From Sclerodactyla briareus (lineage: Eukaryota; Echinodermata; Holothuroidea; Dendrochirotida; Sclerodactylidae), in contig JAODTK010000067.1 of NCBI GenBank assembly GCA_026419785.1, positions 1 through 64,000 of the forward strand: a stretch of DNA of 64,000 nucleotides. The letters are read 5' to 3'. Under the pieces are notes generated by a model. The model had not been told where the DNA came from, searched no databases, and worked only from the letters and a program-made list of their open reading frames with translations. This document shows, one piece after another, positions 1 through 11,850 of this stretch. Within the stretch, counting starts at the first letter, position 1; the number at the start of each line of letters is the position of its first letter. Both the position numbers and the translations under genes were made by a program.

Positions 1-13
1 AATATTTAGACTG

Positions 14-125
14 TCGAAGCGGAGCGCCAACATCGGTTGGCGCGGAGCGCGGCCGAAAATTTTGAAAAATTGAGCCTCTCAGATCACCAGGAAAGGCCTT
101 TCCCAGCTTCGAAAGGGCATTGGAT
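14..125 (+). repeat. Dispersed repeat with GCGCCAAC/GTTGGCGC hairpin, copy 1
   Basis: Positions 24-43 form a hairpin with 8-bp arms (GCGCCAAC and GTTGGCGC) around a 4-nt loop. Downstream text (TTTTGAAAAATT, then GGAAAGGCCTTTCCCAG) parallels sequence after the hairpins at 759-780 and 1336-1355, so these look like diverged copies of one short interspersed family. No coding sequence is seen. Confidence 0.5.
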
Positions 126-203
126 AACCGTCTTATTTATTATATTAAAAAAACTATTATACAATATTATTATTCTATTATTTATATATACATTTTTTTT
201 TGA

Positions 204-247
204 GGGGGGGGGGTAAGTTGTTGGGAGGCAAAGCCCCCCCCCCCCCC
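204..247. repeat. Paired G-run and C-run
   Basis: A run of about ten G (204-213) is followed 20 bp later by fourteen C (234-247). The two could pair as a hairpin, or be slippage-prone homopolymers that are hard to sequence. Confidence 0.7.
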
Positions 248-739
248 GCCCGTAGATCTGCGCCAGCGCCAGATTCTAAGGGAGCTGATGGAGTATAAAA
301 AATGAAACAATATAGTATCCCACAGGCCAGAAAAGGACTAATTCGGATAAAAAACACATTAAACTAGGAGTTAACGAGTGTTGACCGTTTGCACGATCAA
401 GTGGTTTAGTAGGCCCCTATGAGGTAAATTATATAACCGGTATATAAAACCGGGCCAGTGGAAGACACCAGTTAGAATAAAAACATGGCAAGTGACATAT
501 ACAGGAATCGCGGTTTCGTATTGGGAATAGTTCCTTATAGACATACTTATCGTAGATGCGATAAGTAGAATATCAATCTAGTTAAGGCTGATCTAGCTTT
601 TCGATTTCGATCGGCTTGTCTGCGGTATACGATACGGAAGCTATCTGAACATAGGTGACGGACAGTGTTCAGGGGCGGATCTGGGAATTTCGGTTAGAGG
701 GAGCAAAATTTTGCCAAGAGGAGGGGGGTCAGGAAAACC

Positions 740-1040
740 TTTGCACTTTCTAAGCGCAGCGCCACCATAACCGGTGGCGCGCAGCGTACAACACGGGCGC
801 CGAAACCGGGGGGACGGGGGGGGGGGATATGTCTCACCAATATTCGAGACTGCTTCCATTGACTTTGTGTTTTCCACACACTATATTCTTTTGAAAAATG
901 GCCATGTCCCCCCCCCCCCCCCCCCCAATATCGGAGACGAATCGGCGTCGATGGCGTACAAGAAAATGTGGCTTCACAAACTCTCCAAATGGCCGGAACC
1001 GGCACTTCCTGGGTGTCTAAGTTACATGTACCCAGGATGT
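740..1040 (+). repeat. Dispersed repeat with GCGCCACC/GGTGGCGC hairpin, copy 2
   Basis: Hairpin arms GCGCCACC (759-766) and GGTGGCGC (773-780). It is followed by G-runs, a 19-nt C-run (908-926), and a stretch near 965-1035 (GTGGCTTCACAAACTC, then CACTTCCTGGG) that resembles the tail of copy 3. The reading frames crossing this segment are proline or glycine runs made by the homopolymers and are not genes. Confidence 0.5.
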
Positions 1041-1261
1041 TCTGGGAAGTTGTCTAAGAAAATTTTGCTCTCTGGAGTTTGGACGTGGCTTAGAAGCAAA
1101 AAATTCCAACAATTATTCATGTTAGGCCTCTATGATCGGTATCGTTATGAATGACAAGTTCATCGACATACCATCCATTTCACATGCATGAACCAGTCAT
1201 TTGTCCATTCTCTCAATAAAATTGCGTTGAAAAAAGAGGCAGGGCAGTGGTGTCACCAGAT

Positions 1262-1450
1262 TTTTCATTCTGGGGCATAAGGGGGGCATAGACATTTGAC
1301 GGGGGGGGGGGGCACCAAATTATCCTCTACGCAGAGCGCCACCATCTGGTGGCGCGGATCTCGTACTAGAAAATGTGGTTTTACCGAGCGCCCCGAGATG
1401 GCGGAAAGACCCTTCCAGGGCGTTTTAAGCTGCTGCATGTTCAAGCCTTT
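1262..1450 (+). repeat. Dispersed repeat with GCGCCACC/GGTGGCGC hairpin, copy 3
   Basis: Hairpin arms GCGCCACC (1336-1343) and GGTGGCGC (1348-1355) around loop ATCT, the cleanest copy here. A G-run precedes it (about 1300-1311) and GAAAGACCCTTCCAGGGC follows. The hairpin context GGCGCGGA recurs in copy 1. Confidence 0.55.
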
Positions 1451-3260
1451 CAAAACGTCTCAAGCCGGCCAAAAAAAAAATTACAACAAATAAAATCTTC
1501 AAAAAAATCCTCTCTATATTTTTTTTAGGTGGTGCGCGCCGGGTGCGCCCCCTGAATCCGCGCCTGGTGTTGTGTGAGTGTAGTGACATTTTACATGTCG
1601 TACATACGAGTACGATGGGCGCGGTCATTAATGACAGGTCTGTCTATGGGGCCAGGTAGTCAGGTAGTGTGTGCTCCAGTAGTTTGTCATGGATATATAC
1701 CGCTGACCAGAAGTAGTTTAGATCATTCGGCTAAGCTAAAAAAATGCTGCGGTTTTCAGCACGAAATTTCATCGGGCGCTGTGTACATACTGTAGACCTA
1801 CTACATAGTGCCTAGGATGTCGGACACAGGCTTTTGATACATGGAATTATGATTACAATAGAACTTCCGGAGGGGCAAGGGGCGCATTTTCATGGATGGG
1901 GGGGCGCAAATCCCACCCCAAAATCGTGAAGGGGCAACTGCCCCTAGTGCCTTCCCCCTGTATCCGCCCACTGCCGCGGGGTAGTAGTGTTCGATAGGTT
2001 CCGAACTGAGACATAATTGTCCTGCATTTGAGCTTTACTGGAAGTGTAATTTTCAAAGAAGTTCGCTGAATATTTAGGCTGTTCTGCATTCGTCCACTGT
2101 GTATATCAAGAGTGCATATTCAGTGATGCCAAAAATATTAGTTCACCCCTTAACAGGAAATGAGGCATCCTGCATAGGTCTGTGTTATAGCTGTGAGCAA
2201 AATCGGAGTTAAAAAACTAACTATATTATGTTATTTGTGGTATTGATCAAACTGTAAAATTGTAATTTGCGAAGGTCATACTAGATACGGTAACCGGCCA
2301 AGTGCGGATTTAGTTGTGAATGACGACTCACCTCCGCCGACTGCAGAATATCCTCTTCGTAATAGTGATCAGCAAAAAGATTGACGCACACCACGGATCC
2401 CGCCACCGATTATATCGTCGTAAACTCCTCGGTATACCGAAAATTACCTGTGTTAACAAACGGGAGTTTCAAAGTAATACTGAGAGAAGCATACAGCTAA
2501 ATAAATTCGGATTTCAAACCGAGCATAGGTGACTAATCAGTGTGAATCTTTCTGATTGACCGGTTGAGCACTAACTGATGATATGTATAAGTGGTATTCT
2601 AAAAAGCCTGTTAGAGCTGAGTAATAGTAGGAGTTAGAGTGATAGGGGCAGGCGAGGTCTTTAGTTTAACTCCATGATTTCGCTGGAATGCAGTGGACTT
2701 GTCAGTGTCATGGTTCAGTTTCGGAATATTTGCAAGAAAGGTATCGTCGGTCGTCTGTGAGCAGTCGGCACGTTGGATTGAATATTATGCTCCTCCAAGT
2801 TCCTGGAAAGTGGTTAAATCATGGAGTGATCACCTATTCGAATGGCGCAACTGGCAGCAGGTTGGGATCGGTTGCAGACTGCGCGATATCGTCTGAGCAC
2901 AGTTCGAGAAGCGACAGCTGAACGGCGCTTCTTCGGAAGATGCAAGAGATTCCTCAACAGAGGCATCGATCGTCAATCCCGAGTTCATCCACGAAAACAA
3001 ATACTGCGGGTTCCTTGATGACTCTCAATTGGTTCCCTGAACCCTTTACAGTTCGAATCCAGCCAAAACAAGCGCCCGCATTCTCCATAAACCGGCGCTC
3101 CAATTTTCTCGATCAAGATGAAAAACAACAAAAAACACCGTTCTTGTAGTAGTGTTTGAACATTTGATATATCTTCAATGTATTCTCTCCACAGTATGAT
3201 TAGTTCAAACTGGCAATAAGTCAATTGGTTACTCAATAGGTCAAGTCCCAGTTAAACATT
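1451..3260. other. No recognisable gene or RNA
   Basis: Several short open frames occur on both strands, none with a recognisable domain or convincing splice borders. Lines near 1870-1980 are rich in GGGGC/GCCCC, like the repeat family before it. I see nothing else. Confidence 0.4.
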
Positions 3261-3274
3261 GTGAAAAAAGAAAG

Positions 3275-3435
3275 ACGTAATTTACTGCGAATTTTCTCGT
3301 CAACTCCTGGATACTTCGCAGTAAAATCACAAGTAATAGAATTTTTACTGTAAATTTCACAGTAGGTTTATTGGAAGTTTACAGTAAAGTATGGCAGCAG
3401 AGTTGCCAGCAATTACTGTAAATTCTACAATATTT
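3275..3435. repeat. Palindromic MITE-like cluster of TTTACTGTAAA motifs
   Basis: TTACTGCGAA (about 3281-3290) is exactly inverted as TTCGCAGTAA (about 3315-3324). Further TTTACTGTAAAT, TTTACAGTAAAG and TTACTGTAAAT motifs follow at about 3344, 3378 and 3413. Close inverted copies of one short motif suggest a foldback or MITE remnant. No transposase is visible and no target-site duplication was established. Confidence 0.45.
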
Positions 3436-5690
3436 TTTTTTTTTACAGGGAGGAGCGTACCATTCTGGGCGGTACGGGTACATCATCCTCAAAAGCAATC
3501 TCAGTTTGGTTCTCGTAAATTCTGGAAAAAATGATAAAGAAGCTAGTGGGTGGTCTAGGTGTTTGACGCCGTAGGGCGCCATTCAATCCAGAGCCAAGGC
3601 TTCCCCGCCAGCTCTGCTCCCGCTTCCCAACCATGTTTTGAATAAAAATAGCGAGCGAGTCATAGTAGGTCAGACCCTTTTGAACATGTTTACTCGGCAG
3701 TGAGGAGGTTCAATGCTAGTTCTTTTTCTTTCTTTCATGGAAAAGGGGCCCCCCTCGTGGTCACACTTCAATATGCAAATATCGACTTATTAAGTAAATT
3801 TAAATATATACAACGCTAAATTGAATCCACTTGACATATGAAAAACTACTCAAGGTCTAACAGGAAAAACAAACAACCCAAAGGACTAAGAATCAGATAC
3901 TCTCGCCGACCGTTTCCAGTTGACTACCAGGATTTCTCATGGCTTTACCCAGAAAAACTATAATAAAAAAGTAACTATTTAGCCTCTTTGGACGACAGCC
4001 GTGGATTCATGGGCCCATTGGGACCTCTTCGTAATTCGCTTTCTTCCTAAACCCTTAATCCATTCATCGTAGCACATCTGTAATTCCCTGACAGCATTTA
4101 ATCGGCCACAATAATTATGACACGGATTGGAAATCCCACCAACGCATGATACCAAATTGAAGTAACCTTCCAGCCGAATAATCTCCACTTGTGTGTTTAT
4201 TATGTTCCGAGAATAAGACATAAGGTGAAATATCACTTTTGGTTCCAGTGTCATAGCATGCTCGTTGGGAAGATATGGCTGCTTCCTTGTCCTCAATTTC
4301 CATATAAATTTGCTGATTTGGGCAATCTGGCAACCGTTTTATGATGTCAATATCTACCAATCATAAGAGAAAAGACATATTTCTTTTCGTCATCAAATGT
4401 TGCCCATTTGCAAACTTGCCAAATCAGCAGTGATAAATTATTATTCTTTAAGAATTCGTAACTTTATAACCGAACATGCTATGAACATGAAACAAAATTT
4501 GATTGGCATGATTTCGATGCACAATCACATGACATTTAAATATTTTTGGCTGGAGTTCCCCCTTAAGTGAGAAACTACAGGTACCTCTGTAGACTGTTTA
4601 CTACGGGGATACCGTGATTCCGTGTTTATGGAAAGTCTGCAAAGGAAGTTATATCGTCTGTTCAGTACGTGTAATGACGACCGCAGACAACTGGGAACAA
4701 TCAATACGCTGGAAGAATGAAACTTTGAGAACCTGGTAACACTTTTGAAACATGAATTGTGGGATAAGCGCATTGCACGCGCAAATGGCCCTACGAGCGA
4801 GGGTCTACAAAATCGGGAAACCATCCATCTATTCATGCTCTATCCTGCTTACCGAAACTAGCAACGGCCGCAATCAATTTCTTAAATCCTACCGTTTCTT
4901 TCGTGATATTAGGTGAGTGTAATTTCAAGAATCTCTTCCAGGGGGGGGGGGGGGCTGGCTCGCCTTCCCTAGACGCAGTGATGAGTCTGATACCATCACG
5001 GGGAGGGCGGATGCTGACCGACAGATGAGGGAACATTTCGAAGAAGACTAATCGGAGCACAGCCAAATGTTGGCGCGAAGTGCACAAAATATTGTTTACA
5101 CGAAGAACTCCCCGATAGGCTCAATGTGGGCTTTTGTGAAAGTCTAGTCATGTGCGAGTGAGCGGCCGAGCAACGTTCAGACTAGTCCTTGTGTTAGACG
5201 ATTTTATTAATTTTATTCCTCACTCGTTCAGTGAAATTTACCTTATCTAGCTGCAATAAAAATTTGCACTTTGATTGACAACCACAGCTCTGTTGATATA
5301 ATCTCTTGTCCAATTTGTCTGGGGGTGTGTACTTTAATCTTTTCTGTGATTGCTCCCTCCAATAATGGAAGCAATGTGTCTTATAAGAGGCCCGTTGGGG
5401 GCCCTGACAATCCTGGACAGACGTTGTTAACGATTGGTGAACCACTCTGCAGGTCACTGCAGGGGCGCACACAGAATGTGAAAAGGCTTACATAAAGGAA
5501 AGCGCATATTCGGACACGCACCACGTCTTCGCACAGGACCATTTCTGGACCAGACTCACTTCAGACTGGTGTCAACAAGTTGACGTATCGAACATGTTCG
5601 ATATCGGTCTTGGGGATTTTTTTCCCGAGCTTCAGTAGCGTACCCACGAGTGAGGGGGGGGGGCATGAATTGTACTTATTACCTTTTCAG
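3436..5690. other. No supported gene; one G14 run
   Basis: The minus strand has open stretches around 3980-4360 containing several cysteines, but they are spread over two frames and I recognise no domain. A 14-nt G-run sits at 4941-4954. Nothing else is supported. Confidence 0.35.
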
Positions 5691-5719
5691 GATGACATGC
5701 CTTGTCCACAATACTGGCG

Positions 5720-5806
5720 GAAAATCCCGGTTTCCCATGGGCGCCGAACTCGCAATCAATGGTTTTTGCAGTTTGGAGCTCTACTACTGAGCTATCCGCC
5801 TCCCTA
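5720..5806 (-). repeat. tRNA-derived SINE head
   Basis: Read on the minus strand, GGGAGGCGGATAGCTCAGTA (from about 5804) looks like a tRNA 5' half. A box A-like TAGCTCAGTAGT lies at 5783-5794 and a box B-like GAGTTCGGCGCCC at 5739-5751, with normal spacing for an internal pol III promoter. The acceptor arms do not pair well, so a SINE head is likelier than a working tRNA gene. Confidence 0.5.
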
Positions 5807-6003
5807 GGGAAATTTATGATCTGTAGTGTTTTGCTGGTTGTTTATTTTTAGCTGCCATTTTGGCCGCCATAATAAAAACAGCGAAGTGCTCACCTTTCCG
5901 TTACCATGTCAAAAATGTTGGAAAGGACCCTAAAAGAAGCTAGAAGTTTGGTCCTGAGAGTTATTGAGGGAGAGGATACCCCTCTATAATACTGAACTAA
6001 TAG

Positions 6004-6266
6004 TCATTTAAAAAAGTGTTGGCGCTTCATAACGTGGAGCGGATTGAACTGACTGTTATTGCTAAATCGTTTCGCCGCTGACACACAAGTCTGAAGGGTC
6101 ACTATGATGTTTTCGGTATGACTCTCACGTACGCAGTCCGAGGAAAATATCGCTCCTAACGAAAGACTGGAGTAGTTACATGTGGCATGACCACATCGAA
6201 GAAAAAAAAAATCGCGCTCACAAACTACTCCATCGTTATATAGGTCATAATCGTCAACCACTCCAG
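6004..6266 (-). CDS. SUEL/rhamnose-binding-lectin-like exon (partial, uncertain)
   Basis: The frame opens after a possible acceptor (ATAG, exon from 6266) and stops with TGA at 6004-6006. It shows the opening spacing of galactose/rhamnose-binding (SUEL, Pfam Gal_Lectin) domains: CE, eight residues between the first two cysteines (VCERDFFFLRC), a third cysteine about 20 residues on (SSDC), then TLQTC. SUEL domains bind L-rhamnose or galactose in egg lectins, latrophilins and polycystin/REJ proteins. The usual closing DPC...KYL motif is not seen, so the domain is incomplete here or continues in another exon. It lies downstream, in coding order, of a Thr/Ser-rich stretch and a sushi exon. Other cysteine-rich extracellular modules remain possible. 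Confidence 0.4.
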
Positions 6267-6390
6267 CTATCATATTAAAGTAGAAAAAGATACAAACCTG
6301 TATAAAGTGAATACTCATTCGTTATCCGATGATTCGTTGTTCTCGCTTCGAACTATCAAGAAGGCCCAGTCTCTGGTGACGTCAACTTTA

Positions 6391-6795
6391 TCACCGCCGA
6401 ATTTCGTCGGTCACTTCGGCTCTTGGTGTAACCGGCTTCGTCGGTCTTCCGGTAATTATCGGTCCTCGACTAGGTGACCGAGTGCTGCTGTCCCCCTGTG
6501 GTATAGTCACAGATTTCGGTTTTTCGGTGGTTGAAGGCGATGTCTGCTGTGTTGAGGATGACTTTATCGGTCTTTCCGTTGGTTCCAACACACCGTTTTT
6601 TCTTCTCTGTTGTTATTGGCTTACTGGTTGTCGACGCAGTCGTCTTTAATGCAGTGATTGGCTGATTGGCTGTTGACACTGCCCGTCTTCAATGTCGTGA
6701 TTGGTTGATCGACGGCGACGTTTTGGTTTTGATGGGCGCTCTGAGGGTGCAGGAGATGTTGTCGTGGACTTTTCTGCAAGAACAAAATGTTTTTT
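6391..6795 (-). pseudogene. Thr/Ser/Pro-rich mucin-like stretch with frame breaks
   Basis: The minus strand encodes a low-complexity Thr/Ser/Pro/Lys stretch spread over three frames: STTTSPAPSERPSKPK (about 6795-6740), then TTASTTSKPITTEK (about 6650-6605), then SSSTQQTSPSTTEKPK and ITGRPTKPVTPR (to about 6395, stop at 6391). The composition is that of an O-glycosylated stalk or linker between extracellular domains. The frame has to shift at least twice, so either the exon is decayed or the sequence has single-base indel errors. No transmembrane segment is evident. Confidence 0.45.
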
Positions 6796-6917
6796 TTTTC
6801 GTACTCCGTGAGCATATTTCAATTTCAGCTGATGTTGCGAGCGGAGAAAATGTAGATACCTTGTAGACACCCGACTATGTAATGTACGCCTCTTGAAGAA
6901 AATCGTCACCTGAGGAA

Positions 6918-6986
6918 TTGCACAATAAGAAGAAGAAGAATAAGAAGTAGAAGTAGAATAATAATAATAATATAATAATAATAATA

Positions 6987-7021
<35 letters not shown>

Positions 7022-7127
7022 TAATAATAATAATAATAATAATAATATAATAATAATAATAATATAATAATAATAATAATAATAATATAATAATAATAAT
7101 AATATAATAATAATAATAATAATGATA
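6918..7127. repeat. AAT/ATT trinucleotide microsatellite
   Basis: An AAGAAG-rich lead-in passes into a long interrupted AAT array with periodic TAATAATA phase breaks. Its translations (poly-Tyr, poly-Ile, poly-Leu) give long spurious open frames on the minus strand. Confidence 0.95.
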
Positions 7128-7435
7128 GTAAGTGGTACTCACTCACCTTGTATTCCTCTTCTCAAAATTACAGGCGGAGATCACTCCCAGCCTATACATA
7201 ACAGAAATGGTTCGGAAATTTTGCAGCAGAAACCTCGATTCGCACAATTTAGCACAATATAGGTCCAATTTCCGCATGAGTATGGTTAGGGTGATGAACC
7301 CATAGATGTTATGAAGCTCTCCCTCTATACCCCCCTCAACAGCAATTGTAAACAATTTTAATGAATTAGGTTTTGTTGCCAGTGGGGTTCCTTGGCAGTG
7401 TTTGAATATGGAAAGTATTCGAGTCTCCAACGTAC

Positions 7436-7637
7436 CAATACAAGCAGGTGTAGACCCGTTCCATCTCGTTTCGTGGCGGTCTCCGGGTTTCACTAGAACA
7501 CATTGGATTGCACTATCTCCTATCAATTCGTAGCCGGGGAAGCAGTCGAATTTGACGACGTCCCAAAATGGACCAGTCGCTCCAACGGAGACGCCCTTGT
7601 AGGTACGCACGGTGTTCCTCACATCGACCGAGATTTA
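7436..7637 (-). CDS. Sushi (CCP/SCR) domain exon with one frame break
   Basis: The minus strand encodes the signature of a complement control protein (sushi) module: FDCFPGYELIGDSAIQC, then a tryptophan (RWNG) and the closing STPACI. An acceptor (CACTACAG, exon from 7637) and a donor (GTACGT after 7436) bracket it; phase 1-1 is typical of sushi exons. The exon is 202 nt, one more than a multiple of three. With phase-1 entry the 5' part reads GRCEEHRAY, which supplies the first of the four cysteines, but the later cysteines are one frame away. A single extra base near 7590-7610 would explain this, as mutation or sequencing error. Sushi modules mediate protein-protein contacts in complement factors, selectins and adhesion proteins; alone it does not identify the gene. 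Confidence 0.7.
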
Positions 7638-7639
7638 CT

Positions 7640-10600
7640 GTAGTGATAATGCAATAACAAGAGAGACAATATTTTATTTAAGAGCCAACGAATTGTCCTA
7701 GTGAACTCAGAACGTTTCAGAAACATGCCTCCAATGTCCCTCCAATGTTACAGGTAATAATGATTAATCCAAATTAAACAAATTTTCTTTCTCCCCCAAA
7801 ATCATACTGGTAGAAGAGAAAATATGGAACCCCACACTCCAAAACTGAAGGATCGAGCACGTTTCTTTGTGAGTTTATTTCAATTTACTGTTCTGGATTT
7901 ATCATTTTAGGGGACGATGCAAAAGCCGCTCATAAACTCCTCAAAGTAACTGCTGGGGGTCGCTAAGGGTTTCAAAGTACATGTTTGCATTGACTTCCAA
8001 TTGCAAGGGATGCCGCTGTGCCCTTCTCCGTGACGTCAGAAGAAAAATTTCGCAATAGCTAATAACTGAAATCGGCGGACTTGACGGTTTTGGGGTTCGT
8101 TTCCAAATCAGCATAGTGTATTATTCAAAAGTACCAAAAGTCAAATCACATTTACATGAACATTGTACTTCGAAAGTAATCGTAGACCTAGTTATTCATT
8201 TTACGGAACCATAATTCCCTTGACACATATCCCGATACTGCCAACATTTCTTGAAGGCCTGAGCATAAAGGTTCAATATCATGTTTGTGAGATGTTCTTG
8301 TAATGTTTATGAACGTAAAATAGGAAAAAAACAACAGAGGCGGTACAATTGTTGCCACCTAAAACTGGGGCAAATGACGTATAGGCAAACACAGGGTCTA
8401 GTAAGTTCCCAGTAGTTGTTGTCACACATAGGGAGTAATTGCAAACGGCGCTAACATCAAAGCCGTAATCCACCGGTGCCCCATGCATGCGAGTCAAGGT
8501 AGACTGCCAGTTTGTTGTCCTGGACAAGGTCTTCGTCCGATTCCGCAAGAGTTCGTTAATCCGAAAATTATATGAATTTTTTTCTACTCTAAATTTCCTT
8601 CACTCCGAATTTCCCCTAGACCTCAAAGTTCACGACACATCTATGCACCACGCTTGTTTATTTTATTTAGGTCCGTATATTGTAATAGTGTACTTTCTTT
8701 CCGAGCCCTTCCCTCCCGTTCGCTTTCCTCCACAGCGAACGTGAATGCATTTGACGTGTTTCAACCCCAACCGACGAGGAGCACTGAACATTATCGAAGC
8801 ATCCAGGCATAGTAGCTGAGCCCATCCGACGGGCAAGAGGTCCGTTACCTGGATGCTGTTGACATCAAGTGAGACTCCTCCACTATCTTCCAACGAGGTT
8901 AGTTTTTTCATATATAGATATTTTATCTCATTCTGTGTAGAGGTTTACACGTAACCCTACATGAATGTGCTAGAGTGGCCGGGGGGGGCCGTTAGAACGA
9001 TCCCGGGGTCTTGTTTTTATGTGGCCAATGTATAGCGTCACCCAGCAACTCAACGTCAGAAAGGGTACCGATTTTTTTTTTATTCATTGCATCGCTCTTA
9101 TGACGTTGTCGCTATAGATGAACTGAACGTGTATTGAAGTTTGAACCCTGCACACCTACTGCCGTAATCCAGCTGTTTTCATTACAGACTGTTCGCGTCG
9201 ATCTCATGAATGTTACCAAACTATGACGCTGATTCCGGATGTGGTATATCTACGTATAGTCTAACGACGCAATTTGACTGGAGCAGATTTTCAATGTCAT
9301 TCTGGCTATACCAACGATAGCCTTTAATCATGTTTCCTCTATACCGTATGCTAGGATATGTCAATGAACTGATGGATACAATGTTCGAGCAGACGTGTCG
9401 GCTATGTTCACGTTTTTGGGGGTTCATTTAGGAATTGCGACCATACATCTGAGTGTTATGGCATGCAGGTGAAGTTATATATCCGGTATATCCGATATAC
9501 GGCACACCAGAAGTTCCAGAGAGTAGATAAATGTGCTACTTGTTTGGTGTGCTACTTGTTACACAGTACATAAACATAACGAGTGGGCGTAAAAAGCTGT
9601 TTCACAAGAACGCTATTCTATCCAAGTATATATATGATATCGCATGCCGTGGCCTTTCAGCTTTAGGACAACAATGAAGAGCCCTGATGTTAATTCAATA
9701 CAAACCATCAATACCGAGATACTGTCATGATCACTCTACCTTGCGCCGCCACATATCTGCCTCTCGTGCCAGAGCAACCGCTCCTCGACACAATCGCTCT
9801 GGGAATTTCTTCCTTGGCCGTCATATGACGTCACGGCCTACCCCGCATAGCAAAGCCGACTCCGTTCTTTAGGCCGACTAATGGAAGCGTGTATCTGGCA
9901 GAATTTTATACCGGCATCGACAGTCAGAGAAGACGACACGAAATAATCCTCCTCGAGAAATGATCGAAGATTACCCTGACAATCGTTTATACCACCGAGG
10001 TAAGAAGGGTCTAAAAATATATTCTGTTTTGTTGAAAACGAATATGTGGTGCTATACTTGATATGTTTGTCACGAATATAGGTGATATGATTTCTTTGAC
10101 TAGTTGATCGCTAGTCCATGCCAGCAGTATTTTGTAGTTTAGCGCTATCTACTTTTCCCATGAAAAATCTGCACAATGTCTGTTCAAAGTGCGTGGGCTG
10201 CCAAGGTTCGGAAAGAGTTCCTTCACTATCTGGGTCGTGGATGGTGATCTGGAACCCATAAATTTTTATGAGGGCCCCCCTATTAACGATGTGCCACACG
10301 AAGCCGTCGCTCTTACTGTCTTACACCCTCACTTCAACAAATGTTGGCGCCCTTGATGAGCTGACTTAACAACTACCAATTTTGTCAAATCTTTTTCTGG
10401 CTTCTTGTCAGAAAGAACTCAGGTGGACGGTAGGCGTAATCCTAGCTTCACTCAGGCTCTTCAGCTGTTTCCAATTTTTTCGTGTTTTATTAACTAGAAC
10501 TTACAGCCGCGTTTGTTTGTCCTAAATTTTATTCTCACTCTTCGAAGGGCTGCGTGCCCCACCACTCCGTACGCCTTTGGATTAAGTATGCCTCTTTGAA

Positions 10601-10688
10601 GGGTTAAAAGCCTGACTGCTTCTATTGACGAATTGTATGGCTCTGTAAACACCATGAACATATTCCGCAAGGATTTTCCACCACATAC
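7640..10688. other. Possible introns or further exons of the minus-strand mosaic gene
   Basis: Several minus-strand frames look exon-like: 8,340-8,510 (VDYGFDVSAVCNYSLC and LGGNNCT), 8,840-8,900 ending before a CAG/GTAACG donor-like site, 9,221-9,415, and 10,111-10,290 (IKIYGFQITIHDPDSEG). None matches a domain I can name, so I do not call them genes. Confidence 0.25.
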
Positions 10689-10763
10689 CTTGGCAAATAC
10701 TTCCCGCGACGTGCATTGCATGCGTAGGTAGGCTCATAGGGACATTGCCCAATCTCCGCTCTC
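10689..10763 (-). CDS. Short cysteine-containing exon with strong splice sites
   Basis: On the minus strand a pyrimidine-rich tract ending CGCCACCAG leads into a 75-nt exon that ends at CCAAG before GTATGT. Both borders are close to consensus and the length is a multiple of three. In the likeliest frame it reads IGQCPYEPTYACNARRGKYL, with two cysteines, and stays open. I do not recognise the domain. It could be an upstream exon of the same minus-strand gene as the sushi exon about 3 kb away. Confidence 0.35.
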
Positions 10764-11079
10764 CTGGTGGCGAGAAAGAAAGGACGGAATGGAAGGTAGT
10801 AGATCAGCCGAACTTTTTCTATAAAAAACGCATCGAACTGATGTAAAGGCAATATATAATGATATTCATTAATCAAGAATTGAATGGGATACTCATTGAT
10901 GTTGATGTTTAAAGCATCAATAGTGAATACGCCGGTGGAAATACCGGAATTTGCCGAAATCGGCCATTCCTGCTGGGAATATGTACAATCCTGGAGAGAA
11001 TTAGATGTGCAACAACGCTTTTGCCCGTCTCTACCCTTTCAATGATAAAAAATCACACATAGTTGGAATTCACATTGCA

Positions 11080-11097
11080 CAGTGTGGGGGGGGGGGT
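11080..11097. repeat. G-run
   Basis: A run of about eleven G ends with GTGCTGC. It is a homopolymer prone to length error. Confidence 0.7.
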
Positions 11098-11721
11098 GCT
11101 GCAACTTAGTCTAGTGCAGTTATCAATGGGACCCTGGTCAAGTTTCGTCTCATCTATATTTATCCAGGGGTTGTAGCCCAATGAAAATGAGGAAGAGATG
11201 GCGTTTTGCGCAATTTCTCGTGACGGGTGGAGTGGTGCCAGGAACACTAATAAGCACAACACAGTACAAAATATTGTCTCATCCACTGAAATACCCTCTC
11301 CTGTCAACTCTTCTTCCCTCTCAAAAGAATGCAGATTCAAGACAAACAAATGCAATGCAGATTCAAGACAATTGTTATAATTAGGTCAATGCCTTTTCCA
11401 TCAGATTTATTCAGCATTATGCCATCAAAACGTCATACAGTTTATATCCTACTCACTTCCCGTATCAAGTCCCCCAGTTCTCGCCATGGCGAGGTCCCCG
11501 AGGGGCGCCCGAATTCTGTCCCGAGAGTAGCTAATTCCTTGCTTCCCTGTAGCCCAACTGGCGGCGGCTATAACCTACGTCATTGATATCCCATGTCTTA
11601 TCACAAGAGGCGAACCACCCTCTGACCCCGAGATACAACTCCATTCGCCCTTCCTTGGGTGTGGTTCCTCCAAGGCAGACGAACATCTGAAAAATAAATG
11701 TTGTCGAGAATGCTCATAGCA

Positions 11722-11850
11722 CATGGGCGTCAATAGGTGGGGGACGGGGACATGGGTTCCCCCCCCCCCTCCTCCCCACTTTCAAAAGTGGGGGATATCA
11801 TATCGTTTGTCCCCTCCACTTTCCGGACCGTAATAAAATTAATAGGCTAT
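11722..11850 (+). repeat. Dispersed GC-rich repeat (GGGCGTC start, CCCACTTT inverted motif)
   Basis: This segment starts ATGGGCGTCAATAGG, has opposing G- and C-runs, and an inverted pair CCCCACTTTCAAAAGTGGGG (about 11,774-11,793). The 12,715-12,765 segment carries CCCCACTTTTCGAAACG and ends GACGCCCCT, the inverse of the GGGCGTC start. The two may be ends of one element interrupted by other sequence. Confidence 0.4.

Noticed and set aside
6646-7146. 166-residue minus-strand frame rich in Tyr/Leu/Ile
   Set aside because: Made by the AAT microsatellite; only its last part (STTTSPAPSERP) is taken as a relic of the Thr/Ser-rich stretch.
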